A stretch of DNA of 64,000 nucleotides. Origin: Orbilia blumenaviensis. Its lineage: Eukaryota > Ascomycota > Orbiliomycetes > Orbiliales > Orbiliaceae. How positions within the stretch are numbered: position 1 is the stretch's first letter; each line of letters starts with the position of its first letter. Positions 1 through 13,543 of this stretch are shown here, in pieces. The stretch spans positions 248,001-312,000 of the forward strand of contig JAVHNS010000007.1 in NCBI GenBank assembly GCA_036872755.1. Direction: 5' to 3'. The position numbers and the translations under genes are program-made. Below the pieces are notes generated by a model. It did no database searches. It saw only the letters and a program-made list of their open reading frames with translations, and had not been told where the DNA came from.

Positions 1-1889
1 GAAAACGTATATCGTAAGCTATCTTTTTTCATACCGTGGTCCTTGCTCTCTAGGTTCATCAATTGCGACTGAAGTCGCCTAAAAGCGCCGCCGGAGACTC
101 GCCGGATATGTTGGCATCTGTGAATTATGATGCCATGGGTGAAATTAACAAGGCACGTTCAAAAACAAACGACGAATGCCGAAGGCATGTTCCGACAGTT
201 GCGTTCTAATTTGTGATCGATACCACTGCCGTCGCCGCCTCATTGATAGAACTATACTAAAGCAAGCCTTAGCAAGCAAGAGAAAGAAAAAAGTGCAAGC
301 CACATGTTTAGGGTCTATCGATGCCTGCTGAAGCGAGCACGATTCCGATTAAGTGTTATCTAAGAGATATTCGAAATCGCGCATCGGGGTTAAGTGTCAT
401 AAGATGATAGGATAATTTCTCCAAGGATTTGAGGGAGAAGGAGAAAAAAAAAGAAAGTCATTAAAGGGGTCCCGAGGGTAGGAAGGCAGAATTCTAGCTG
501 AATCGGAATAGCTGACCCTGACGAGGCAGAGAAGACTAGAAGGGGAGAGAAAGGGAGAGGTGAGGTGGGAGGTTGGAAAATGTGTTGTTTGTGGTGCATT
601 AAAATCACAGAGCCCTGGCAATTGTTGACATGACCTTATAGGCTGGACTAGGTACACCATACCAATAATACATCATAACCTGGCTAGCTAAGCCTGGTAC
701 CGCAACTTTAACTGCAAGTGTAAGTGTACATGTACATAGTGTGTGCGCATGCGTGTGTGCGAAAGGGAAAAAAAAAAAGAAGAAACAGGAAAGTCCGGAG
801 AATTCGAAGTCGCAGGTTGGCTCTATTCGCCGGTTGACAAGGACCACCCCCCTTAAGACTTCTGCATGGCTGCCAGGTTTATGGAGTTTGCGGTGGGGAG
901 CGGGCGTTCGGTGACCTCTTTTTTCTGTTAGAAATCGATTACATCTTGCGGCTAGGCAGTGCACTGCAGGCTAGCCAGCGCTGGCCTGATGCCTGGCGGG
1001 CTGCAAGGTACTCCAGCATGGCATACTTAGTCCTACTGCTAGCCATGTTTTGTAGGGAGGGGGGTCCATGTCGTATGTCCCCATATCCCCCCCCCCCTTG
1101 TCCATGTTCATGTTCTGTAATAAGGTACATGTACTTTACAGACATTGCATTGTGTATCCCTCCTGTAACTCGTCCGGCCGACTAGTCCATCAATTATCAT
1201 CAGCCTTCATGCACAATGTGGTATCATCTCGGGTAGAGGCAAGGTCCTAGCAGGCACGCTTGACCTTCGGTTGGATGAATATGCCCTATCGGAATCGGAC
1301 TCATCAATCGTCGCCCCCCTCTACCCTTCTGGATACTATTCTTATTACTATGCTGCAGCTGGTTGAGACAACAATAACGAACAAACCCCTGCCAAATTTT
1401 CCCTCTTAGTTCAGGTGGTGCATGCAAACCCGAAGCGGTATCACCATCTAACATCGGCATCATCCAGACATCATATCATTCATCACCACTTGCTCCGTAC
1501 ATACCTTGCACTAGCTGGCTGGCTCGCTAGATAGCACTGTCATCATCAGAGCATTGCATTGCAATACCGCCCTCGCCCTGGTTCATTGGCGTTCGCAGGG
1601 GTGCAGCATATGTCCATTACGGAGTTCAGTGGAGGATGCGTTGATCCGAAACTGCAGGGTCCACGTTGGTCGACTCCCAGACGCCAAACTAACCGCGAGT
1701 CGGCCACATGTGTGCCACACCGCAGCACACGCAGCACACTCACACAACCCAATTCCCCAAAATCAACATCTCATCAAATCTCAGGTAGACACACCTTCCG
1801 TCTCGTCCTCGCGTATAGAGGGAGATCCAGAGAAATAAAGACAGGAAGAAGGGTGAAATTAAGCTGCGCAAGGACATTCCCCCGCAAAC
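1..1889. other. Intergenic, left edge; upstream of CNL2/NKP2
   Basis: I see no convincing gene here; the open frames are short, overlap on both strands and have no recognisable protein character. The stretch holds an 11-base C run at 1087-1097, TACATGTA palindromes near 727 and 1127, and a pyrimidine/CA-rich segment at about 1700-1889 that probably contains the promoter and 5' leader of the gene starting at 1890. Confidence 0.6.
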
Positions 1890-2492
1890 ATGTCGCGCTC
1901 TACCATCGAAACCGAGACTCAAATCCTGACTAATTTCCTTCTCTCCAACTCGACATTCCCTGATATGGTCAATCTGAAGACCTTCCGTTCTCTCTTCCCC
2001 AAGAGTCTACAGGACCACCCTCACGTGAAGCATCTCTACAACCATCTGACTTTGAAACACGCTTCTACCCTTGAAACTGTTCGCAAGAATATCGATTTCG
2101 AAGCGAAGATGTCACACCAGCTTCTCAAACGCGAGAGGCGAGAGACGGTTGCTCAAAACCGGGATGAAGACGCGGAGATGCAAGGTCAGGCCGACATGAC
2201 AAACGTAATGGAAGTTTACGGGGAAATGCCGGCCCCAAAGAGCAAGATCATGCCAATCGAGGACATCGTCAGGTCGCTGGAGGTTGCCAATCAAAAACTG
2301 CAAATGGAAATGGAAATTTTGGACGAGGATTGCGAGAAATTAACTCAGGAGATCAAAGACATTGTCGGGGACCTCAGTTCCCTCAAGTTCGGAAGCTTCA
2401 CGGGTGCAAACGAGGGACTCGTTGATAGTGTCATCGAGGACCTCGCGAGACTGCAGGATACCTGCGATCAGGCGCTGAAACCTGCCGACTGA
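1890..2492 (+). CDS. CNL2: Cnl2/NKP2-family kinetochore protein
   Basis: A single-exon protein of 200 residues. The N-terminus (SRSTIETETQILTNFLLS, then a leucine/phenylalanine segment ending in LFPKSLQDHP) matches the fungal Cnl2/NKP2 family, small subunits of the inner-kinetochore (CCAN/Ctf19-Mis6) assembly at centromeres. The length is usual for the family. Residues from about 125 to 195 form a predicted coiled coil rich in E, D, K and L, as expected for a subunit that packs against partner helices (Nkp1/Fta4 in yeasts). The start at 1890 has a purine at -3 and places the family motif at the N-terminus. The gene stands alone, with about 9 kb of gene-free DNA downstream. Assignment to the family is by recalled motif similarity. 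Confidence 0.85.
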   Translation: MSRSTIETETQILTNFLLSNSTFPDMVNLKTFRSLFPKSLQDHPHVKHLYNHLTLKHASTLETVRKNIDFEAKMSHQLLKRERRETVAQNRDEDAEMQGQADMTNVMEVYGEMPAPKSKIMPIEDIVRSLEVANQKLQMEMEILDEDCEKLTQEIKDIVGDLSSLKFGSFTGANEGLVDSVIEDLARLQDTCDQALKPAD

Positions 2493-5400
2493 GATGGGCT
2501 ACCAAAAATCGCGGGGACCTGCTGATCATGCCATATTCCCGCAACGGAGAACAATACACCGCTGGAATGCGCAGTTGCGTATCCTTATGTAAGAGCTAAA
2601 GACTTGGGTGATTAGACAACCATCGCCAAATATTATAACCTGGCGAAAACCGGTACCGTTGATCAGCCACTTTTCCTTTTTAGCCTGGCGATCAGATAGT
2701 GAAAAAGAGGCTGCAGGCTCAATTGCCCTCGCTCCAGACCCTACATATGCATACATTCGCGGTACCGAATTAGCGGCTGATACGACTCAGGGCCCGCACG
2801 GTGGGAAAATATTCTGTACGTAACAAAATGCAAGCCCGAAGAAAGGATACACAAAGTAATTTCCAGTATATCTTCTGCCTGGGTGACTTTTGAAGTATAT
2901 ACAAGTTGATACGTTTTTGACTTCGCCTCAATTGCGAATTGTGCAGGGCCACAGACCCTTACAAAGCTGTAAATGACGTCGCCACACGTCCCCATCACCA
3001 GTCAAAAAAACCGGTTCCCCGTCACTGGAGGTGGGGACGACGCGACGCCAAGGATCCGAGAAGCATGTCTCACTGTCTCGTTTAGGATTGAGACAGAATG
3101 TCTTACCTTTTTCTTCTTTTTCCGGTCCCCATCCATTCGATTTTCTTAATACCTGCAGCCAAAGTACTGTATACACGCACGCACACATCCACATTCACAA
3201 TATAGTATAACTATAACAAAACCACTTATAACACAGGGCGGTCGTGTTCGGATTTGAGGTCGACTGGGATAGATCTAAGAAAAGATCAGCTCAACTGATA
3301 TTTCGGACATTGCTGTCACAAGCCTCATATGGTGGGGTAACCAGAGGAGAGAGAAAAAAACACGAGCAACTGCCCTGTTACTGCCGTTTCGAGTCCGAAT
3401 CTGCAAGCCATGCTTATTTTTATTCCCCTCCCGACTGTACCAGGCACTAACATTCGTTGACACATAAATCACCGTTGGCACATGCCGTCAAAACCCTGCG
3501 GTCCGTTTATGTTTCAGTGGCACCAATTGCGATGGAATAGAGAGAGCCAAGGATTGTCAAAATCTCTTCATGCGATATCGTAAATCCGATTCGAAGTCCT
3601 GCTGAAGAGGAGAAGAAGACCCTTGCACCAGGCCACGAAGCGAACAAAGCAGTGATGATCTGCCTAGCTAGTACCACAAACTAAAGGGCATGGCGAAACG
3701 ATGGTTCCCTGGTAAGGACAAAAAAAGAAGCATCAGCTGTAAACCCTTACCTCACTGTGAGAATATACGAAGCTGGTGTTGTAGGCCTACTCTGGTGCCT
3801 GGGACGGCGGCGGCAAGGAAACGAAGGCGATAGCTCACCTGCTCAGTGATCCTCTGCTCGTGCGTTTCGTGTGCGGTGTTCATCACTGTACATGAATGGA
3901 AACCGCAGACGGGCCGCTGCTCGCTATTACAAGGCCAATCGTTTTAGATGCACGTCAAAAAGTGCCATGTGAGGTGGTTAGACGTGTGTGTGAGTGTATG
4001 TATCAGCTTTGATATCAGTTCGGAACTACGAGTAATGTCTAACTGATAGGGAACTATAGTTAACTATCGATAGGTAGTTACTTATCTAAGATGAATAGGA
4101 ATATACTATTAACGAAACAGAATAAAACCTGTCTTTGAAGCAATACCGCAGTCTCATCAGGACGCCGATTTCCCTTTGGCTGGATCTACCTAGCCCAGCC
4201 AGCAGCTTAATGAAAGGCGACCACCAAAAAGAACGGCTAAAAGGGAAGAAATTGGCCACGGTAACGGTAATAACGTCGAAACTTATTACCACACCAAGCT
4301 TTATCACGAATCGTCCAATGGTTGACCAGAGCAGACACACAATGTTTCCCTATCAGCCAGCATTTCGTGATTCGGGGACATGCGGGAGGACCCCGCTCTC
4401 GGCTACCAGTCCAGCGATGCACCGTTATTGGCCAGAGTCTGACAGTTCTGGTTGATACCCGGTTAGAGATACCTGTATTGGCATAGTTTTGGATCCGTTA
4501 TATGCAGGAAACTTGGTTTGGGGTGGGAGCAGGGATGAACTGCGATCCAGGTGACCTTTCTGCTCGGGAGGCTCCTGTGTGTTCCCGGGTTCCGTACATA
4601 TCAAACGTCTGTTGGTTCCACGGGCCTCACAAATGCGGCTGGTGAGAAAAAAGGGCTGAAGCGAGGCCCCGAGCGTTAAAAGTTGCCAGGGTCAGTCGAT
4701 CCATCGCGTACCTTGCAGATTCGCTTGGGGCTAATCAAATGTCGCCAATACGCTAAGATGACAAACAAGTAAACTGGTGTGATGGTGGCTGCAGGGGTCA
4801 CGATTGTCCGTATCAGATTCTGTGGAAGTCGGAGTTTCTTCTCGAATGTTTCCTGATCAGTATGGTAGATGGAGGAACCCGTTTCCAAGTTTATTCCTGA
4901 CCTCAAGATAAAATTACGACCTTCCCAACCATCTGCCTCCGAGATCACGACTTGGTGGAAAACTCTCTTCGAAACGGTACCTGAACCTTTCCTGATATGA
5001 ATAACAGGCCAGGTCCCAACCCCACAACCCAGTGAAACACTAGTTCCCAGAAGATGCACAGCAAAGTTCGGAATTGCGAAGACCGAACTTTGATATCGAT
5101 GATGTATTCAACTGTCACCGGGATATGGAAAACGGTAGATGTGGATAAAAGAGTAATTTTATTAACCCGTTTGCGGACGATGTGGAGCATCGAGATCCAT
5201 TTGGCCAGCACGGAATAACAAGTATACCAATGGGACAACGAACATTCAACATGCCTATGGCGTATTTCGTACCGCATATCCCGTTTTTGTTTTTCCTCCC
5301 TATACCACAGCAAAGTCGTAAGCCTCAAGTTAAAATACACTACTGTGAACGGAGTCTTTGCTCCCTAAGAAAAAAAAGAAAAGAAAAGAAAAGAAAAGAA

Positions 5401-8400
5401 AAGAAAAGAAAAGAAAAATATCCGAATTCCGGCTAGGTCTAACTAGGGCCCATAAAAAAAATTCTACGATATGACTACCTAGGTAGGTCTCGACCAAGAT
5501 AGTCCCATGTATAGATAAATGCCGTTTATAATGTTTGCTATCAATTTACGAGTGTTTCAATACGCGTTGATTAAGGTTTCCTGAACTTTGTTCTGTGCAT
5601 CGTCCGGTTAATTCGGTATCGGATCCTAAATGTATTTTGCTTTGATAAAAAAAAAAAAGATATGCAATTACGCATGATCACGATAAGGACAGTTAACTTC
5701 ATAGTGGTGCATCTGATACCGGAGGTATGCGCATGGAGTTCGCCTGGTGTCTTCGCATTGCATTGAACAGATATGCCGAAGTTCGAATCGATGAACCTGG
5801 CTGGCTGCAGCCTTGCTTGGCTTTCAAGCCTGCCAGATATTCGAGCTATTCCCGTTGGAAGTGACAACACAAAAATATCCAACAAACCTCCCAACTTTTC
5901 TTTCGACGAGACAGGAGCCGACCATTCCGTATTTACCGTCATTTTCATATCAATACTCGCTTAATGTACAGGACTACTGTCTAGTGCGTTTGCCCAACTG
6001 TCGAAGCTTCATCCTAATGAGCTTGGCACTACTCATTCCCATTGTGGCAGTATTTCGTCATGTCATTGCGCCATTGAGAAATCGAAACATTACCCTGCAA
6101 GTTGCATTAGATGGCTCGACGTGCCGCGACCATGTCGAGCCATCGGAGAACGCTATGGTTTTATTTTACGCAAATTCACCATTATGATCACCGGGAAATA
6201 AAGGCTTTGTGCCGGAGCTTTTGTTCGAGAAAGTTTATGCTGCTGCGCGCTGCAGGTCCACCCAGGGCCAGTAAATTCCAGATACCCCTCCATCTTACCC
6301 TTGTGTCCACAGCTGCTTGAATTTTGTTTTAGTAAATGCATAATTAATATCCGTCTAAATGAAGCACATCAGCTCATGGGGGGCTGTACATACCCTTCTA
6401 CAACCTTTCTGACCAGGGTGCAAATTAGGATTCGCAGGGCATTGTGGCGAATCATGACCACTATGACATAGCGTCGATCTTATTCATTAAACTACGACAC
6501 CGTTTGGGGCTGAAGATTTCATACGCCTCAAGCACTTTCTTCCTGTTTCTAATGTTTGAGATATATATCAGAAATCCCGGAGTCGTAGCTTCGGTTAGCC
6601 CTAGTAAAACAGCGGGCACATGGGGGGGTTTGCGGGAAAAAAAGTGACAGACAGGCCGCAGATTGTTACCAATTCAGCAACCACAGCAGCGCCTCGATAG
6701 TTAAAGATGTAACATGAGCTGGATATCGAAAAATCACCAACTGTTGCTATCTTATGCCCTTTTCTCTGACACAGGGATATCTGCGTATGTCGCGGTTATC
6801 GACCTTCCCAATCCTGCACACTAGCGGTGTCATCTGAGCTTTTTGATAACTGGAGGTCTGGGCTTAGAACCACAACTTAACTAGTGCGGGGGAAGTCATC
6901 AATGCTGAAATATCATTATATGCATTTACAACATCTCATGTACGTTTGCACCCTGATCCTTCCCAGCTTGGCGAACTTACCCTGCAGAAAGGGAACGGTA
7001 GCACAGCGGCATTAATAAGCCTACCGCAAAAGCGGAGATTCCCATATAGTGCGACGAACCCCTTCCCAGGCTATGCCGGTGACACATTCGCCGGCGCATA
7101 ACATAAATTTACAAAGAGCTGCTATTTTAAAATTTAAATGTTGTGATACCGACGAGGATTGGGCTTGTATATCCTCCAGGGAAAAAGGCCCGGCGCCGAA
7201 CGGCGTTGGATCCAAGATGGAGTAGCTTCGACCAAACGCATGAGAAAAAAACAACTGACAAAAGTTTACGATGATCTGAGACCCAGATGTAAAACGCCTG
7301 GACCTTGCCATCGGGATGGGTAAAGAAAGCAAAATAACTAATCAATCATAAATCAATAATTAATCATATAGCGGTATCCACAGCAGATCTAGAAGTTGAC
7401 GCTACTGCAGGTACCGGATTACACAAAATTTGGGTCCAAGTTCCTAAGCTCCATACATGTCAAAACTCAGTGATATTGCTAAGTTTCATCCAGATGGGGC
7501 CGGTGAAGCTTGTTGAAGAGCAGATTTTATCTACACACTATTTTTTTGTTTTGCAGTGGAGTCACGTTGATGACATCTCGAGTCTAAAATCGCCATGATA
7601 GTCAGGTGGCAGCACCCATAATTTCAAGGGATCCATACATATGCAGAGATAAGATTGCATGAAATTAACCCCCTTGAAGATTCGGGTATTGGTAACGGTG
7701 GTGTGTGACCGGCGATATCGTTGTCGCTATAAACGTATAAACTAACGAGTTGAGGCTAGGCCGGGAAGCCTTGACATCTCTTCGACGTAGGAATCAACCG
7801 ACAAGATATGAAACGACTGATCTTCCAAAGTAGATACCAGAAGCGTCAATAGGTCGGTTTTATCTGCTACGGCTGCATGAAATTCGTCTCCTGCAGATGC
7901 AGGTACAGGACGATGTGCCCTCGTTGAAACCCAAAATACAAGTATCACCAATGCAGCCCTTGCCACGATCAAATCAGATCATGATCATTGTTCAATTCCG
8001 CGGCGAATATTTTCAGCTATCAGTTATGAACAATCTCGAAATCACCAATCAGCACTTATATTACCAGGTAGCTATGTACTATATATCAATCAATCTTTAA
8101 AGATTTTATGAACTTAACGATTTAAAGAATACAAGTACTTGCTGCTCATCTCATCGTTTCCAGTTTCAAGACAGACCATCCAAAGCCTGTAAATTGATCC
8201 CAAACCGATTTAGTAAACTATCCGACAATTCTCGCACAAGCTGCCAGTTTTGGAGTCGAAATATGGGGCCGACAGGGGTCCTTTGTGCCCAACTTTGCTT
8301 TTTCATACCAGCCATTTTTGCTGTGTATGGCGAGTGCGTTGACCCCCACAAATCCTGGACAGCTCATACCCCCGTGGGTGACGTCCCCGGAAGACTCGAC

Positions 8401-11400
8401 CATTGCCTGTCTGACCAACGTGATTAATCCCGGGGGACTAGTCCAAAAGAAACATGATCTTCAATCTGCATTATGTTAGCAAAACTCGTCAGCCGGCGAT
8501 ACTTTTCCAGCGCAGCCAGCCTGGTATCGATAGCTACCTACCTCGGTAGCCATGTACGTACCTAATCGCATTTATGCAATAAAGTGTGCGCGGTATTTCC
8601 TGCCGAACGCTACCTGAATCAACGCAAGCCGAATCGAATCAATCGACCTCGAGGAGCTTACATCGCATCTGTCAAATTTTAGAATCCTGTTTTTTTTTTT
8701 TTAGCGGCCTGGTTTATGCTAGGCAGACTCTGCTCAAAAAGATCTTCCTTCTACTTCGCAGAGCATCGATGCTTGGGAAGAAAAAGGTCCCTGCGGACAT
8801 TTTGTAGTCACCAATCTAGCAGAATACCGGCGTTGGGAAAACCTTATCCCAGACACTGCAAATACTGGTGATGAGGTAAAACTAGAAAATGCTCTTCTGT
8901 TTCAAATATTTCATGATCACAAAGTTTATTTCCTCAAATAGACATCGTGAACTAGATCCGAGAAACAGAGAAGAAAAAAAAAAAAAGTCGTACACGACAT
9001 GCTCAAGGGCAACCGACTCTGCATCTGGTCATATGCATAGTATAACTCACTTGTCTCAAAGGCGGGGCTAGGTAGGATCTATGATTTACAGAGCCTAACG
9101 AGCATTGCATTGCAGAGTTCGTTTAATGAATCAGACTCTCAAACGTCTCTGGGGTATATCTTTCTAGTATCGACCGTTTCGAAGGCTGCATATCTGGTTT
9201 ATCGCACCTCACGGGACCCTGCGGGTGGAGCCGGTCGACGTTAACTGTATGTGTGATCGTAGGCGAAAGCCCGCCATCAGAGACATCTCAATGATGACAC
9301 GATACGATTCCGACTTGGTGTCTGGTTCCTGCCTTGCCGTGGTGTCACTGACTTGCGCATACTTTTCCGCTTCCATCTGCAATTAAACTTTTTATATGTC
9401 TAAAAGAACGGCATGGCACGGCACACGAGATTCACGTGGATGTGCACATGCCAAGAGTTATGAGTGAAGTTTTCAATACTACCTCTGTGAGCTCGTTCCT
9501 CATCCATGGTTCAGATAGTCCATCGTGAAGAGATTTTCTAACAGGAAAACCTTTTTTAACTCTCTTCTGACAGCTTTGTAACCCGGTATCTGGAGAACCC
9601 ACGCCAAACCACATCTGCATTGGCATAGTGAAAGACTAATAGTCTAGAAAGGAACTCCGCAGCCTTTGGTGGTTTCATCGTGAGCTTCGAGAACAGGAAG
9701 ATAAAGCTAGAAAAATGTTCGAAATATTCTACTTTTCGGAATTCTGGAGTAACCATATTGTAGGACCCAACGACCCAACATAACCGTTGGACCGGGATTC
9801 GACACCTGCGGGGCATTTTTTTCCTTGCAGATTGCCATCCCTCGTAGTCTGAGACAGCTCTAAACTTTCGCCTGCAGCTTTGCACCGGTCTTTCGGTTTT
9901 ACTTTATTAGCTTTTTTTTTTTTTCCTTTCATTTTTTTTTAATCCCTTCCTCGAGTCGGTTGGCGAGAATTAATGCTAAAAAGCGACCGTACGTGTTACC
10001 AGCTCAAAGGAGGGGTTGGGTGTGTGCAATGTCATCATGAACTGGAGTGGGAGAGATATCGGACAGGCTTTCTTGGCCTCGCTAGTGAACCTTGCAAAGC
10101 TCAAGGATTATTATCACCATGGATGCACGCATTGATCGGTGAGGTTTATGTTACGCAAGTCGTCATCCGGCGCATTCCATCTAGCATGTTTTCCCATCGG
10201 GCTCAGATCATGAAGGGTTCACCTTTGATGATAAAGAAATAAAAGTAAAAATAAAAATAAAACAAATGCCCGCTAGATGAGGTGCTAGTAGATTCATGTT
10301 ATGATTGCTCTTGTTTTCGATAGTGTCATCGTAATGAGTATATTTAAATATAATATATTGAACTGACACCAAAAGTTAGCAAGATAGAAACAGAGTTGGA
10401 CACTTTTGGAATTGGAAAATGCCAAAGAGGAAGCAATCTTTCAAAATCTACCTATTTGGGGAGAGGATGATTCTTGGGTCAATTTCAGCATGGGGCCTTT
10501 GATGAGCGGTGTGTGTGGCATCACATAATTAATATTGTGCGGTGGGTGGCAGGAGTATGCATTTTCTTTTTGTCATCGAGTTCACAGCAATCGGGAACAA
10601 CCAGGCCAGGGCGAGACATTATTTCGGCTCGGGCAGGACTAGTGACAGAAGAAGAAGAAAAGATAGGTTCCCCGGATCATGCATGCACATACATGTAGAA
10701 TTAGCTGGTTATTTGCTTCTGCTTCACGATACTTTCAAACCCTTGTGGCCCTGAATTACGACAAACCTTTTGCGCAGATAGCGCAGAGGTCCAGGGGCCA
10801 TGGCCTAAAATAAACCAGATGTGATGGAGGGCGCATCTTTTAGTTGCTTTTTGACAGACGGACTGCCTGGCTGCACGGGTTGGGCTTGGGGGGGGAGGGA
10901 ATTCGAACGGTGGAGGGTGGAGGTGGATGCGAGGGATGTCTCTAGATCCGAGGTGTGTGGACAGGACTCAGACACCCGGCTTCTACACGCCAAGCAAAGA
11001 AGCAAATATACATCCTGCAAAGTCTCTGCGGCAAGCACACCAGAACTCGAATTGACCTCCCCACATCACCTTTGAACTAGCGGGCAGGTTCGCAGGCTAA
11101 CTTGCTTGCTTGCTCGCTGGCGTACCGTTGGCTCGTCCCTGCGCTGGGCGTGTTCGTTAAATTGCTCTGTGTGTGCGAGCAAGGCCGAGCTAAGACGCTC
11201 TTTTACGGGAAAAGTTTATAACTTCTTCATGTCCCCCATTCTCTAACCTCATTTTCTCCAAGCAGCTTCACTGGCTTGAACAGATCAGGATCATTGCGCA
11301 TATACCAGGCCTATCCTTCTTATATCCTCCTTCTTCTTCTGACATTACATATCCATCTGTCGGTTGCATTGTACATCTGCACAAGCGTAACTCAGAATCC

Positions 11401-11592
11401 GAGGCATACGTTTCTTTTTTAGCCCTCTCTATATCGTAACATATAATCCCTCCAACTAGCAGAATTCGAAAAGTGCCGCATTCTTTTGCATACAATCCTC
11501 TCAGCTATTCTAGACAGCCTGGGTCATCGAATCCTCCATTGCCACTCAGACATAGCATGCTAGCTGTTCAGGCACCGCCTAAACCTGTCAAA
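2493..11592. other. 9.1 kb gene-poor spacer
   Basis: No open frame exceeds about 131 codons, and none joins across plausible splice sites into a recognisable protein. Visible content is an (AAAAG)n microsatellite at about 5370-5418, T runs near 8690-8702 and 9910-9945, and many TAGGTA/CCTAGG-type short palindromes (for example 5471-5486 and 8534-8551). The last about 370 bases (11220-11592) become strongly CT-rich, which fits the promoter and leader of the transcription factor gene that follows. I see no transposase, reverse transcriptase or terminal repeats, but heavily decayed elements could not be excluded by eye. Confidence 0.55.
5370..5418. repeat. (AAAAG)n microsatellite
   Basis: About eight tandem AAAAG units directly preceded by an A tract. 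It is a simple repeat in non-coding DNA, with no sign of function. Confidence 0.95.
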
Positions 11593-13543
11593 ATGCCTCG
11601 TGGTGGGAATTCCAGGATTAAGGTCGACGACAATACCCCAAGGGCAACGCAAGACTGCAAGGTTTGCAACAGAAGACGCATAAAGTCAGTGCTCGTATCT
11701 GCCTTCTCGATTTGGCACCAATGCTAACATACCATCTACCAACATCAGATGTGACCGCGCTCTACCTACCTGTGGTAAGTGTAGAGGAAGAAATCTCGAG
11801 TGCCCCGGATATGGTCTCGTCCTCAAATGGGGCCAGGGCGTTGCCAGCAGAGGAAAGCTTGCCGGAAAATCATATCCTATCAGGAATCCAGAACATGCAG
11901 TTGCAAGCATGTCCAGGGAGAACTCCAATATCACGTTGGCTACGCCTCCAAAGTCGGCAACCACATCCCCCAAGTCGAAGCCACACAAACGGGAACAACC
12001 TTTCAAGCAGCATACTCCAGCACCACTCAAACGGGAACCCACTTTTTCTAACGTCAACATCGTAAGGGTTGACTTGCTAGACCAGCCGGATGTCGACGCA
12101 GACTTTGAGGAGGAAGATGGCCATCTAGGTGGAGGCTGCTGTGGCGGCCCAGTCGATACTACGGGAGGATGGGACGACTGGCTGGTTTCGAATGGAGGGG
12201 CCTTGAACACTACTACAACTACCAACGGCCTCGAGTACTACGATAACAAACCGACAATGGTTCCTTCTCCACCAAGCTCGGTTTATAGCATGGAGTATAC
12301 CCCTCCACTACCGGATTTCGATTTTAGCTACGACCTCAACTCCCAGATTCCAACAATTCTCCAAAACGCTTCCGTAAGGGAACTCATTGCCCACTATGAC
12401 CAGACGTTAGCTGCAATGATGGTGTGGATCGATGGCCCGCAGAACCCTTGGAGGAAAATCATGATTCCACTGGCTATGCAATCTCCAACTCTACTTCTGG
12501 CATTATTGGCGGTATCTGCAAACCATCTATCTGCACAGAACGGTGGCAACCATCCGGCATACGCATCTGCGGCGACAAGATACAGAGATTCTTCCTTGGC
12601 CTTGATCACCAACAGGCTTAAGATTGAAACACAGGCTCTTGGTTATCAAAGCCCCGACCCAACTTATCAGATCAGAGACAAGATGGATTCGGATGCTACT
12701 TTGGCTGCAATCATCATGCTCACGAATTTTGAAATGATTGGTAGTCAGACAAATGCTTGGAGGACACATCTGGATGCTGCCAGGACAATGATCAAGCTAA
12801 GGGGAGGCGCAACGCAAATCGCTCCAGATGATGACCAAACCAGCAGTTTCCTACTATCACAGTTCTTCGTGATTGATGTACTGGCATCCACTACTACATT
12901 TTCCAATGATGATGCAAAGGACTTTGAGCTCCCAGTAAACACCCCGACTTCCGGCAGGGAAGAACTTTTTGAAGACTTTCTTAAGGTGATGCACCAGATC
13001 ACCCGCTGGGAACGACAGCTTTCAGACCCAGAAAGGACACAGCCATCAATCCCGCCCCCAGAGGCCATCCAAACTCGCTTTGAGAGCGCGAGACAGCGAA
13101 CCGCTAGAGCATCCACTGCGTTCGCTTCCATTTTGACCGATGAACAAAAAGATGACTTTAATCATCTAATTAATGTTTATCACCACTCAGGCCTTCTCTA
13201 TGCCTGGAGGTCCCTCTACAACTTCCCGTCAACTCACCCAATGATCACAACTTCGAAGCGAGAACTCTATAGGTCCCTTCACTCAATAAAAGATCAAAAA
13301 CGATTCGCCGTTGATCTAGTTTACCCTCTCTTCATTCTTGGGACTGAGAGCGTCGGCGATGTCAACACTCAACAATATGTACAGTGGAGGATGAAAGATG
13401 CAATGGCTGTAACAGGTTTCAGCAACTGCCTTGCTGCTCTTGCTTTTCTCGATGCGTATTGGAGTGAGGCTGGCGTCGAGGAGAGCTGGGTATCTTTCGC
13501 TAGGAAATATGGTGACCAGGGCCACCAATTTCTTCTCTACTAA
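11593..13543 (+). CDS. Zn2Cys6 transcription factor with Fungal_trans_2 domain
   Basis: Two exons, 11593-11684 and 11749-13543, with a 64-nt intron (GTCAGT...CATCAG), encode 628 residues. The intron interrupts a lysine codon inside the DNA-binding domain; joining restores a perfect binuclear zinc cluster with cysteines at 22, 25, 32, 39, 42 and 49 (C-x2-C-x6-C-x6-C-x2-C-x6-C) and the usual basic RRRIK stretch. From about residue 250 to the end the protein resembles the fungal-specific transcription factor domain of the Fungal_trans_2 type (SVRELIAHYDQTLAAMM..., then PTLLLALLAVSANHLS). It is therefore a nuclear DNA-binding regulator. Its targets cannot be read from context because no metabolic genes lie nearby. 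An in-frame ATG at 11473 would add 40 residues; I prefer 11593 because it has A at -3 and starts just before the cluster. Confidence 0.88.

Noticed and set aside
7742..7972. Minus-strand 76-codon frame that looks like a small secreted protein (hydrophobic start, then polar)
   Set aside because: The frame begins with TTG, not ATG, with a stop three codons upstream, and there is no acceptor site nearby that would make it an internal exon.
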